A stretch of 64,000 nt of DNA from Dentipellis sp. KUC8613 (lineage: Eukaryota > Basidiomycota > Agaricomycetes > Russulales > Hericiaceae). Each line of letters begins with the position of its first letter. Positions within the stretch are counted from its first letter, which is position 1. The translations under genes and the position numbers were made by a program. The notes beneath the pieces are model-generated. The model saw only the letters and a list, made by a program, of their open reading frames with translations, made no database searches and was not told the origin of the DNA. The stretch is from the NCBI GenBank assembly GCA_002286715.1, contig NSJX01000004.1, positions 632,253 to 696,252 of the forward strand, in the 5' to 3' direction. This document shows, in pieces, positions 50,201 to 61,600 of the stretch.

Positions 50201-51099
50201 GCCTGGGAGCCCGCCATCCTCGCTCGTGTGTCCTGTGTCTTGTGTCCCGTCCTGAGCGGCCCTGGTCCAGTTCCAGGTCCTGGCCCGCGCGGAATTCGCG
50301 GAGGAACATACCCTGTTTTTAAGCTTTTGCATGCCGCATCGCGCTGAGATGTGGGTGCGGCTCGGGAGGGGCCCCTGGATGACGCTGCGGCCGATGGTCA
50401 GCGGTACACGTACGGTGACGGAAACGGCGGCGGCGGCGCGGTGGGGTGGCAGTTGGTTGGCAGATCTGTTGAGAAGGCTCGCAGGCGCGCCGGGGGAGGT
50501 GTGGGGGTGTGCAGGGCCGCACGCATGCGCCGCCCCTACTGGTGGTGAAGTCTGTCTTTGAATGAGCTCTGAAATTATAATGAACGAGTCGCTGTCCAGT
50601 ACTCAGAATAATTGCATACATACCTAGAGCAAATATAATAACATGGACCGACAGCGGTCGCCCGGAGCGCGCACGAACGAGGATTCCCAGCGGCTCCGCG
50701 CGCATCCACGCACAACGACCGGTGACCAAGCCTCCTGGACCAGACGAGTCCACAATCAGACCCATCGAGCTCCCGCATATTGCACGTCTAGAACGGCGAA
50801 CGCGCGCGCGACGTCGGTGGTGGTCGACGCTCGGACCCGGCGTCGAAGCTCGCTACATTCAGCCTGGCGCGTGCACGGTGCGCGTGATCTGCCGTCGTGC
50901 ATCACGTGACCGTATCGCGCTTCCCACGCGCTGCCTGCCGCGGCCTGCGGTCACGGTTCTACTTTCCGCGAACCAACATCGGGCGCTTGGGAAATTCGGA
51001 TTTTGGGGTATTTTGTGAGTTAAATAATGTTAGAGACCGGTCGTGGTAGCTGATTGAAGTATATGCTCTGGAGATTGAGGGGTACACGACCTCGAAACG

Positions 51100-53031
51100 A
51101 TGCCACCCGTCAGCGAGGACGAGTTCGATAGCTTCCAGGATTTCGGGGATATAGACTGGAACGCGGTTCCAGGTCTTGCGGACTCTGCTGCCTCTGAGTC
51201 AGAAGACAGAACAGACGGATTAGAGCCAATAAGAGAGAAGACAGAGGAACCAGAATCTACCGCAACAATACCATCGGCAACGCATGCATCCACACCATCC
51301 AGTCCATACTCGTTTGATGACCTCGACGATACATTTCTTGCTGAGGTAGACGCGTTGGAGCATAAGTTGACACAGGAATCCAGTATGCCGGAGCCAGGTG
51401 CGTTCGTCCTTAAGGACTGTTTCTAACGACTGTGTACTGACGAGGGTGCGGGTGGGACGGATGAAGGCCCTTCGAGCCTCGGTAAGTATGCGTCGGATGC
51501 GCAGGCTTCGTCTTTGAGACGCTATCACTCAGAAAGCAGTGCCTATACTCCGAGCTCTAGTCAGATGAACCCTGCCCTGCTGCCAGGTGAGTGTGATCTC
51601 TACCTAAACGGAGTTGTATAGTACGTGAACGGGTTATTACGCTGTAGTGCCCATAGACAAACTGACCGCGTCACGATTCTTTCAAGGTAAGCGAGTCACA
51701 GCTACTGACAGAGCGGTCGTTCTGACTATATCATACTTACAGCCGCACCGACAGGACTGCCAACTGCCCCTGAGCAGTCCAAGAGTACGCGTTGCCTCCT
51801 AATATTCGCCCAGCGGAGCTTATTTACCCTTTGCAGTCAAATCACCTCCTGTGTCTCCGCGAGCAGCCCGCGAACCACCCGCCGCTGGGCCCAAAACGCC
51901 TAGCCGGAAAGAATTGCCCCGCAAACGGCTGCGTACAGAGTCGGTGTCTCCTGCACAGCCCATACCGTCGAAGAAGCAGAAGGGCAAGCAAAAAGAGTCG
52001 CCAAGTGCGGGTGTGAGGAGAGTCTTGAATGATTTTGAGGAGGATATGACTTGTCCTATGTGCGTGCGTTCTCAAATACCGGAACGTGTTTTAGTTCTGA
52101 ATATTTGACGCTGTTAGATGTTGTGACATTTTGTGAGTTTAGCCTTTCTCATCTTTGTACGGGTACCAACTACGAACAGTGCTGTTGCGCATTTGGGCAA
52201 CCCTTGCGGCCATACTTACTGCGGCGACTGTGGCTGGCAATGGATAAAGAAAAACGCAAGTATCAACTTTTCGTTGATTGGACAGAATGCTGATATGTGG
52301 TGTGCATATACAGCCCAAGGCCCCGACATGTGCTATCTGTCGGACCAATCTATCTCCTCAAGCCCCGATGATACCGAATTTCTCCATGGATAACACCATC
52401 GAGCGACATCTCCAAGCCCTGGCCGCCAGCGGGGACGAAGATTGGCGAGAAGGCGGCTCTAAACTAGTCGAATGGGAACGCAGAAAAGCGTGCGCACAAC
52501 TATTTCATATTTCCGTTCTACGAGAACACCTGACTCTAACCTGCCTCTAACTCTCTTTGGTACAGAAAATGGAAGGCCGAAGCAGCATCTCGGGTGGTGG
52601 AGCCCGCATCTGCACCCAAAGCAGCGGTAACGGTCCCTCGTACACGTGCTCCAAGGCCTCTGGACAGGGATCTCAGCGGCAGCTTCATTGTGCCGGATGA
52701 CGAGGATGACGAGGACTACAGCGAGAGCAGCGACGAATCGACGGAGGTCGAGGAAGAGGGAGGAGGACCGCATGCACCTGCAGCTGTCGCTGCCGGGCCA
52801 GGCCCTGCCAATGCCAATGTCGGCGCCGTTGGCACGGGCTCGATAACTGCTACACCGGCGGCTGCGAGTGCGCGCAGACGGACGCGAACAAGGCGGAGTC
52901 GCAATGGGAATGGGGCCGGGAGCGGAAATGGAGGGAACGCACGTGGCGGACGGGGCTCTAGAGGGGGCAGAGGCGGGCGGGGCTGGCGGGGACGGGGACG
53001 GGGGAACCAGGCGCGCGGCGGGGCAGGATGA
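51100..53031 (+). CDS. RING-finger protein with C-terminal RGG box, putative E3 ubiquitin ligase
   Basis: The start at 51100 (MPPVSEDEFDSFQDFGDI) opens an acidic N-terminus, followed by several small exons and a basic stretch (PRKRLRTESVSPAQP, SKKQKGKQK) that could be a nuclear localisation signal. The C3HC4 RING is spread over four exons: CPMCCDI, then NPCGHTYCGDC and PTCAICRTNL. After it come DNTIERHLQAL, an acidic patch and an Arg/Gly tail (GNARGGRGSRGGRGG region, near 52920-53030), typical of RNA-binding RGG boxes. An intron at 52256-52313 uses a GC donor (AAC|GCAAGT). Ubiquitin transfer is inferred from the RING; the RGG box suggests a nucleic-acid-linked substrate. Confidence 0.84.
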
Positions 53032-53534
53032 GGGGCGGTACCGCTGCTACGTTCATGGCTGTATTCGTATCTCGGGGTCTTTCACTCGTAGTCTCGGCAG
53101 AGCCGTAGACGCAGGCTGCTTTCGTTCGAACTAGGAATCCGCACGTTCTCCGTTCTTGCCACTTGCGCTTGTGCGCAGACGGAAGCATTCTTGGACCTGA
53201 GCGCATGAAGGGGTGGGGTTCATTAAGTATTAGGTGGCTATAGACAGCCAGGGCTGGGGCTAACGCGATAGAGCAACATGATCTGCGCTCACGTTCATGG
53301 ACAGAGTCGATGCAGGTGCAGAAGACACGAAGTCGGCTGAACTTCCGTCGCTGAAGCGCCTTGTTGGCCCAAGACAAGTCGCGAATTTGCAACGCGTCTG
53401 GACCACCGACGCATGCCTTCCTCGATGAAGTCATCTCTTTCGATATCGGATTCTGCACTCAGCGCACAGGCCACGCCCTGCCCCCGCCCGTTTCCCTCCC
53501 CTCCCCCTCCCCTTCTCCCCCCTCGCCAGCAGCC
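53032..53534. other. Intergenic region between the RING gene and an unknown gene
   Basis: About 500 bp. The last 50 bp are a pyrimidine-rich leader (CCCCTCCCC-type) just before the next ATG. No gene seen. Confidence 0.5.
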
Positions 53535-55558
53535 ATGGGCCAAGCACCGAGCTTCGTCCCCGCCGAGGCGTTCACCCCCGCCCTAGACACGACGCACACC
53601 GTCGCCGTGCCGCCGGACGGGACGCCCGCCGATAACGTCCAGCTGCTCCTCACTGCGAACCTCGGGTCCGCCGGGGCGCTCGCGCACTACAAGCAGCAGG
53701 GCATGCAGGTGCAGGCGTGGACCGATGCGCCCGTCGAGGGCTCCACTCCCGGCCAGTGGGCGGCGTACACCTTCGAGGCCCCTGCTGCCGCTGCGGACGC
53801 GGACGACGCGGACAGGAATGTGGACGATAACGGCAAGTCGTCCGACTTCTCGCTGCTGGGCCCCGACGAGGGCGTCGAAGACCCGAAGCCGCATGTGCTG
53901 CGCCTGAGGCTGCCGCTGCGCCCGGACGCACTGGGCCCCGGCCAGGCGGAGGTGCGCTTCATGCTCACATACCGCCTGGTGCATGCGGACGGACATGTGC
54001 ACTGGTTCGGCTCGCATGGGCACGATGTGGTGTGCGTACTGAGGAAGGCCGACCCGTGGCTTGCGGTGCGGCGGGGATGGGAGCGGGCTGCGCCTGCGGA
54101 GGGGGATGAACCTGGTGTGGAGGTTTGGGAGCACAAGGAATCGAGCGAGGGCGATACGCAGTTCGCACAGATACGCCAGACTGGCAACTGGGGCTGCTGG
54201 GCCGTCGGAGACCGAAGGTAAACCCTCGAAAATGTGTTGAAGACAGCAGCTAATCGTCTCCTAGTGTACACTATCACGTCGCGGGTAGCGAGGTCAGCGA
54301 CGCACGCTACCTCCTCTTCATCCCGCGTGTGCACCCAACGACATTCGCGCTCCACCGGCCACTCATCCTCTACGCCGAGTCCGGGTCTTTGCACCTCTCG
54401 TCCTCCGGGATGCTCACCTGCCCGCCCTCCTCCCGGATCCACGTCTTCCGCGGGCGTCCCGTCGACGGAACCCGCCTGCACGACGACCTCGACGCCCTCT
54501 CGCTCCGCTGGCTCGGAGAGCAAGACGGCTTCACGCTCATCGCCTCTTCCGAGGACTCGCTGCCCGCGCGGATCGCCTTCATCCCGCACCTCGCCTCCCC
54601 TTGCGACCTCCTCGAGCCGCGCCTCCGCACGCGCTGGGACGGCCTCGAGCAGTCGGTTTTCGCACGCCCAGACGCGTACAGGCGGTACATGCTCTTCTGC
54701 CCCGCGTCGCGCCAGATGCTCGACTACGTCGCGGGCGTGGACTACGACGTCGCGCTCCGGGTCGGCGCCGCGGGCGGCGCGTGCGTGCTCAGCCCGATCC
54801 ACGCGCTCCCGGTGCCGGACGCCGCGGACGACAGGGACGCGGACGCCGCAGAGGACGTTGCCTGGGAGATATCGATCCTCAGCGCCCACGCTCCGCAGCA
54901 GAAGCAGCCCGACGTCGGCCCTGCTGCACAGGAACCGCAGCAGGAGAAGGAGACGGAGGAGGACGAGACGGCGGAATTGGATTTGGATTTGGATTCTGCG
55001 CGCAGTGGAATTGCCACGACCGCGACCATGCCACCCGGCTCGGAGGCGCTCCCCGCCGCGCTGCTGCAGACGCTCGTCGTCCTCGTGCAGGCCGCGTTCC
55101 TGCGCATGTTCTTCCTCCTCACGCCGCGCTTCGCGAACCTCTCCGTGCGCCCGCCCCGCAGCACCAGCGCCACCCCCTCGCGCGCCGCCTCGGACAGCAA
55201 CGACGAGGACCGCGACGCGTCGTATTCCCGCGACGAGAGCCCCGGCCCTGCTGCGGACTATACGGACACGGAGACGCTCGCGGGCACCGAGGGCCCGTCG
55301 GACGCCGCGTCTCCGCGGCCCGCGCGCGTGCTCGCGTTCGACATCTACGAGGGCCCGCTCGAGCTGGTGTACTGCCGCGCGGGCGCCGGCGAGGGCAAGG
55401 GCGCCGAGCTGGAGATGCGGCTGGATGGCGAGCCGCTCGCTCTGAGCGCGCAGGCGGGATGGACGCTGACGGTCGTGGAGGGCGCTGTGAGGGGCGGCCG
55501 GCTCGAGGCGTTCTTGACGGATAAGCGTGAGGAGTTTGAGGGAGAGGGGGAAGTGTAG
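53535..55558 (+). CDS. Unknown protein, about 658 residues, with possible N-myristoylation
   Basis: Not recognised. Two exons (53535-54217, 54265-55558) give MGQAPSFVPAEAF..., matching the myristoylation consensus (Gly2, Ser6). The first third is beta-rich (NVQLLLTANLGSAGALA, FMLTYRLVHADGHVHWFG, QTGNWGCWAVGDR). The second part has YLLFIPRVHPTTFALHRPL and RIAFIPHLASPCDLLEPRL. Near 55060 there is one hydrophobic segment (ALLQTLVVLVQAAFLRMFFL), then an acidic/Ser-rich linker and a C-terminal block, AFDIYEGPLELVYCRAGAG. Coding GC is very high, so the antisense strand is also open for 660 codons (rejected). The first part may resemble a carbohydrate- or lipid-binding fold, but I cannot name it. 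Confidence 0.7.
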
Positions 55559-56052
55559 GTGGGTTTGGGATGCGGGATGTGGGGGCGTCGACGCTTGCGC
55601 TGGTCGTGGGCTGCTCCCCGGTCTCCCTTTTCTTGCTGCCGGCAAAATGTTGAGCTGGAGGTGATATATGCGCATCTTGCGTTTTGAGTGGGTAGTGTTG
55701 CTCTTGTCTTTGTTTGCTTTGTTTCTGGATCCGTCTTATGCTGTTGTTTGTTGTACATCTTCCACATCTACGTCCTCATCTACCTCATCCACATCCACAC
55801 CCACATCCTCTAGATCTATCTTGTATTACGACAGATATGTAGCGCACGATTTTCACGACAGAACTGGAGCCGCCATTGAGAAACATACACCCGAGTTGAC
55901 AAATGATATCTATTGCTACAGTCACGGTCAGGGTTGCAAGATGCTACATAACTTCGAAAGCATTTCAAGATCAAGTCCGTTTGAGCCAGAGTTCTAGATC
56001 GGTGCCCTCCCTGCACCTCAGGGCCCCAAGCTCTATCAATACCAATCCCCAT
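55559..56052. other. Convergent 3' flank
   Basis: About 490 bp between the unknown gene and TRAX, with short CA/CT-rich runs (55755-55805). No gene seen. Confidence 0.5.
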
Positions 56053-57170
56053 TCAATACCCCTCGTCATCGCTCTCGTGGTGTCGCTTGCGCCCCGCGCC
56101 ACGGCGCTCGTCGCCCTCGTCGGGGCGGTAGCCGGAGACGTGGCGGCTCACGAGGTCGTCGAGAAGGTCGGGGGGCAAATCGTACTCGGACGTGCGCACG
56201 GCGATGGCGTATGCGGCTGCGAGGGGAGGGGGGACGGCGTATGAGAAGCACAGACAGGGACAGGAAGGAGGAGCGCAGGATCAGAAGGCGGCAGGGAGGA
56301 TGACGCACCCTCTTCGATTTTCTGGAGGGACTGGGACGTAACGCGCTGCTTCTTGGCGAGGTCGCGGATGTGGGGCGTGAAGATTTCAAAGTCTGCCGGT
56401 GGCCGCTACCGTCAGAGAGCGGTGGGGGGCAAGAGAAAGGGGGGGGGGGGAAGGGCGCGTGTCCGTAAGTACGCGTGCACGCACCAGCCTTGCAGCCCCG
56501 CACGAAGGCGCAGACCTCGGATGCTTTGGAGCGTCCGCCGCGCTTGGCGATGGCGGAGATGGCGAAGCGCATGAGCTCCCCCGTGAGATCAGAGAGGCCG
56601 AGAAGGTAGTCGGAGACGGGCAGTGGGAAGTACTGCCGGGCGCGGGGAGGCGGACGCGGAGGGAGCATACATAAATCTCAAATGGTGCTCGCGCGGGGCG
56701 AGCGACTCACAGGGCCGCCGACGTCGTCGGACAGAGAGCGCTGCACGGCGGCGTAGGTGATGAGGCTGCGGTGCTCGAGGTAGTGCGCGAAGCTGAGCGC
56801 CTCGATGTACTCCTGCAGGCCGGGCGACACGTTCGGCTGGTAGTGCCAGAAGCGGTCGCCCGCGAGCTCGGGGGCCATGGCCTTGAAGAGGCCCTGGATC
56901 TCGCGCAGCTTTTTGCTGGCCTCGGCGGCGGCGCGGGTCGCGAGGACGGCGTAGTCGGCCGTGTTTTCGTTGATGATGCGGTGGAGGAGGAAGATAACGC
57001 GCTTGGACGCGATCGTCACATCGCGGCTGGCCTGCAGAGGTGCGTCGGGGCGTGCGCGGGAGCGGGAGCTAACGTACCTTTATGAGGCGCTCGCGGCGGT
57101 CGTTGTGGTCGTCGAGCTCGGCGCGGAAGGCATCGAAGAGGACGGGGATGGAGGAGGGGTCGTCGTCCAT
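56053..57170 (-). CDS. Translin-associated factor X (TRAX)
   Basis: Partner of translin in the TRAX/translin (C3PO) complex, an RNase that processes small RNAs and tRNA fragments. ATG 57170 (MDDDPSSIPVLFDAFRAEL). Conserved blocks: DDHNDRRERLIKASRDVTI, SKRVIFLLHR, VSPGLQEYIEALSFAHYLEH, YLLGLSDLTGELMRFAIS and ASEVCAFVRGCKA. Exons are separated by introns at about 57074, 56713 and further downstream. The C-terminal exon gives SEYDLPPDLLDDLVSRHVSG and a basic tail, RKRHHESDDEGY, a likely nuclear localisation signal. It pairs head-to-head with the HIT gene, 151 bp between starts. Translin itself would be shorter and lacks this tail, so TRAX is preferred. Confidence 0.87.
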
Positions 57171-57321
57171 GGGCGGGATGGCAGGCGCGATCAGACGGGC
57201 GCATCGACCATAAACGGCCAGGGCGGACAAGCACATGCGGCAGCTGACGTAATTGAGGCGGGAGGCTTCAAGGCAGTCTAAAGGCGACGCTTGTTACCAC
57301 TCGCTCTATGCGCCCACAACG

Positions 57322-58264
57322 ATGAGCTTCACTCCAAAGCCAGGATGTCCCATGTGCAGCATCGTCTCCTCTGCTCAGCACGCTGCTCCCGCTTCCCCCC
57401 TCTCCCCCTCCTTCCCTCAAGGCTCAAAGCAGCCCGAGGTCCTCTGGCGCGACGACAACTTTACGGCCTACAGAGAAAAGGCTAATCCCCTGTCCAGCAA
57501 AGGACACATCATTATCGCCTTCAAGTGAGTCGCAGCGCGCATGCCGTAGGGCGCCCGCTGAACGTTCGATTCCACAGCCTCCATGTCCCGTCGCTCTATA
57601 CCCTTGTGCGCATGCCCTTTCCGCATCCGTCTGCCCCCGCTCACCCGTCCGCAGTCCTCTAGCGACCTCCCGCTCCTCGTCTCCATGCGCGAGCTCGCAA
57701 CACGCTTGCTCTCCTCGCTCCTTGCGCCCACGTCCCCACAACTTAGCGCCAACTCCATGACCCCCGCATCCACCTCCGAGCCCCTGCGCGAGCACAATTC
57801 CTCGTTTCGTATAGGCTTCATCACCCCGCCCTTCCGAGACTCGAAGATCCCCGTCACAGACCACTTACACGCGCACGCGTACATCATGCCCGCGGACCTC
57901 TGCGGCTGGTGGCGCAGCGTCGCCTTCAGCGGTATCGCCTGGTACGCCATCGACGACCTCATCGCGGAAATTCGGTGCGTCCCCACCCCCGCCCACAGCC
58001 GCGCCCGCTTCCGATTCTCACACCGCTTTTCCCAGCGAGGAGACGTCCAACAACCGCGTAAAATCCGGCTACGCGAATCGCCCGCGGGCGCCCATCGACA
58101 GCGTCCCCGACGCCGGCGCGCGCTCAGGGCGCCCGGACGGCGTCGAGACGACAGACTCGTCGCTCGCCGCGCCGGACCTCGAGGAGGGGCTGCACTCGCC
58201 CCTCACGCCCGCCTCCGCGCGCACGCTGTCCCCGCCGTCTACTATACCCCATCTACAAGTGTAA
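57322..58264 (+). CDS. HIT-domain protein (histidine triad hydrolase-like)
   Basis: The start at 57322 (MSFTPKPGCPMCSIVSSAQ) has a CxxC near the N-terminus, as in many HIT proteins. Domain: EVLWRDDNFTAYREKANPLS, then KGHIIIAFN, LHVPSLYTL and the active-site triad DHLHAHAYI (HxHxH, the central His being the nucleophile), followed by WWRSVAFSGIAWYAIDDLIA. A C-terminal extension (about 70 residues) is Ser/Pro/Arg-rich and disordered, ending HLQV. Three or four introns. The family hydrolyses nucleoside phosphoramidates or dinucleotides; the exact branch (Hint, aprataxin-like, Fhit) is not clear. It is divergent from TRAX. Confidence 0.84.
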
Positions 58265-58659
58265 CACCAGCATAATACTGCCACCGCTATATTCGCGCGG
58301 CCTCCGCCGCCCGTGGACGGGCTCCGCGCTCACTTCTACCATCTGGATCTCGGTGTCGGGGCTCGTCGGCGGCGGCTGCGCGCGCGCGACGTTGTTGGAC
58401 TTATGGAGCATATTACTGGGCGGGCGGGTGCGCGCGGGCACCGCTGCTCTCAGTGGGGTTGTACATATCATAGGGAGACGTCCACGCATTACACATATTC
58501 ATCGTTGTGCACTATATCTGAAATACATCCGCATGCTGCGCTATATCGAGTCCGTACGATGAGATACACTAGATTCGCACTTAAATCCATTTAGTCGTTT
58601 CCTGCTTTTGCTGCTGTTGTTCCTTCCCTCTATAATTGGCCGGCGGCGGCGGGCTTGCA
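58265..58659. other. Convergent 3' flank, HIT gene / BLM10 copy B
   Basis: About 395 bp between facing stop codons. No gene seen. Confidence 0.5.
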
Positions 58660-61600
58660 TTAGGCGTCTGATACGTGCACGAATCTGTCAGTCCCAGTGC
58701 CGACACGCTGATGCTACCCACGCCCAAACACGGGTACGTACAGTATGATGATCCAGTGAGCAGCGTCGAGAGCGCCGCGAGCTGATCCTCGGTGAAACGC
58801 TTCGAGTCCTCGTGCCACGTATCCTGGTGCGTCTTCTTGAAGTTGCTCGCGCACTTGCGCACCGTCGTCGATATCGGAATCTACACGGCATATGACGTCA
58901 GTACACACGCCATCGCACTTCGCAGCACACAGCGGGAGGGCATAGCACGGCACGCACAGGGTCGTAGGTGTGCTCGGCGAGGATGTTCGTCAGCAGCTCC
59001 GGCATCCAGCGCTCGACTGTATACGGGTAGCTGTCCACCAGGGCGCAGATGCCGAGGATCGCTGCGTGCCGCTGGCGCACGGCCGAGTTGTACGCGGGGG
59101 AGGACCGCTCGGGCAGCTCAGAGCGCCTGAGCAGCCGGACGAAGCGGTTCTGCGGGCACACCGTTGTCAGTGCCGCGTCGTGGTCGCACAGTGCATGTCG
59201 CGCGTACCTTCAGGGTCAATATATTTCTCCGAGAGGAGAGACGTAGGACGCCGGACAAGGTCCTGTGGAAAGTCAGCATCACGACTCTCACAATTTAGTT
59301 CACAGCTAGATTTTATTTGAAACTCACGTGGCAGCCATCTCGCGCACCTCCACGACCTCGTCGTCCAAGCACTTGCACAGAACCTGTGTGCCTTGTCAGA
59401 TGCGTTGCCAGCTGCCAGACAGCATCGCGACAGCACCCACCTCGAGGATTTCTGTGATCTTTGCATCGCTGATCAGGGGCACTTGCCGGAAGTAAAACAC
59501 TGCAGCCGCCACGGAATCAGGCTGATTACTTATGTGTATCGTCAAGGGCACCGACCTTGCACCAGCGGCATGGCGGTGAGCCGCACTTTCCAGGACTACG
59601 CGGCGGTCAGACGCCGTACGAAGGAAAGTGTCAGGATGCGTACTGGTGAGTTCTGGATGGTATCAAAAATTATGTCCAGGATGGCCGGGATAAGCGGCCG
59701 TGGCGGCGTTACACCGCACATCCTGACGAGTAGCGTCCGTGCGCGGGACAAAAGGTCGTCGTTGTCATGAACTAACAATACTGAATCAGCATGCGAAAAA
59801 GGTACCACAGCGACCAAATTACCTTCTGTGAAGCGGAACAGTTCGGGCTGCCAGAGAGCATGTGAACAAATCGACAACGCATGACGTGCAATGAACATAC
59901 AAGCAATGGAAGAATGTAGTCGTACGCCGAGATTGCATTCGAATCATGCACCGTCTGGTACAACCAACGACATACAGTCGTCCCTACCCTGTCATAAGTG
60001 GATTGGAAGGCGCGTGCGCCAGGGAGTCGTTCCGCGCGCCACTGGGGGAAACGCTTGACGAGCTCCGCGACATGCTCCTTGTGATAGGAGCCACGCATGC
60101 CCATGATGTCAACTTCGATGGGTGTCGTCCTGCATTCGCGCACGAAGACCTCCGCCGTCGGGATGCTTGGCGTTGGTTGCCACTGTATGGCATTCATCAG
60201 TAGCAGCCAGGGGCTCACAAACGTTATAATCACCTTGATCTTGTTCGTAAATGTCAGCAGCTCACTGATGTATGCGCGAACCTAATCATTGTATGTTAAA
60301 TACGAACGCTCTCCACGGAGCCAAGACTTACTTCGTCGTGGTCGCTTTTGATCTCAGGCCACACCCGCTTCACAGCTTCGTCGGCCCAGGGGATGAACTT
60401 CCTGCTCTCATTCTCGTAGAACGCGCGAAGGAAGCACAGAGCCTTGACAGCCACCAGCGACGACTCGCCATTATAGTCAGTTGTCTCGAACTCCTTGAGG
60501 ATATAATCCACAAGCGCCTGATGTCTTCGGGGGTCGCGGTTGTAGAACATGTACTGATAATATTTTGAGTAAAATATTATTGATAGTGAAGGGAAAGCAT
60601 TACTGACTTCAATGAAGGACGACCAAATCGGAAGGGTATCTGTTTTGATTCGCTGACTGAATGTCTTCTCTAGCAACGGCATCGCCCACTGCCACAAACG
60701 CTGCTGACTGACTGTTGGCCAATGCTTGGCGCCTGCCCTTTCGTTAGCGAAGCCATACCTACACCACAGCGTTGTGATACATACCAAGGAGAAGACCCGC
60801 GAGGAGCTCAGCAGCACCTCTCTGCTTATTTTGGTCAGTGTCCGTGATCAGGTTCTCCACAATGGTCTGCAGAGGACTGAACGATTCATCCTCCAAAATT
60901 TGAACTAGAATAAGTCAGTCAAACCGTCCAGCCACATCAGCATCCCAATACACTGACCGATTGACTTCACAGCTGAGATGTTGTCTGACGCGACAGAGTC
61001 GGCATGAGTCTCCGAGCTGAAGTGTACGGAAAGATCCTTCCAGTACTCCTCGTCCATGGCAAACTTCCTCACTTCTTCGATGGCCTCTTGACTTGACGGG
61101 TCCCATGGTCTGAGTGATGGCTTGGTCGGGTATGGAGGAATGTACATAGTTTTTGAAGGGCTCCAGGCGACCCATCCAGTTGCCAGTTTATCGGAGAAGG
61201 TCCTGTGGCAAAGTGAGCCGTTAGCCCCTGTAAAGGCATATCCGTGCTTACGGTTTATGAGGAGCCGTAGTCAGATCGAGGGGTTCCTTGAAGCTTTGGA
61301 GGAACTTCGCGGTGAACTCGTGGGTTGGCGTGTTGACCTCGACCTGAGTTTTGAGCGGGTTGCGGTTTCGCTCTAGCAAGAGGTCTACTGCATCCCTAGA
61401 GAACGTTCTGAGCTTCATGTACCGCAAGGCCTTCATGATAGCTCGTTGCGCATACTGAGATTGGGAGTAAGTTAGAAACTTGCAAGGAATTTAGGGAAAG
61501 ACTCACATATCGCTATTCCAGGCCAGGCCATGATCATTAATTACCCGCTCCTTCATATGCATGTCGAAACTCACCAAAGAAGGATGGTTGTCGCGAGCCT

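Larger units (their letters stand above)
48557..51099. other. Gene-free stretch of about 2.5 kb with hexamer microsatellites
   Basis: No coding exon is convincing on either strand. It contains several short hexamer repeats (49504-49525, 49832-49850, 50171-50200) in otherwise GC-rich, unique sequence. It separates the Ser-rich gene from the RING gene and includes the RING promoter. Confidence 0.5.

Noticed and set aside
54234..55445. 403-codon plus-strand frame overlapping the orphan gene
   Set aside because: Ser/Arg/Thr-only composition; it is a frame-shifted shadow of the orphan gene's second exon.
53687..55675. 662-codon open frame on the minus strand
   Set aside because: It is antisense to the orphan gene at 53535-55558, very Arg-rich, with no domain or splice structure. 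The high GC of the sense codons explains the lack of antisense stops.
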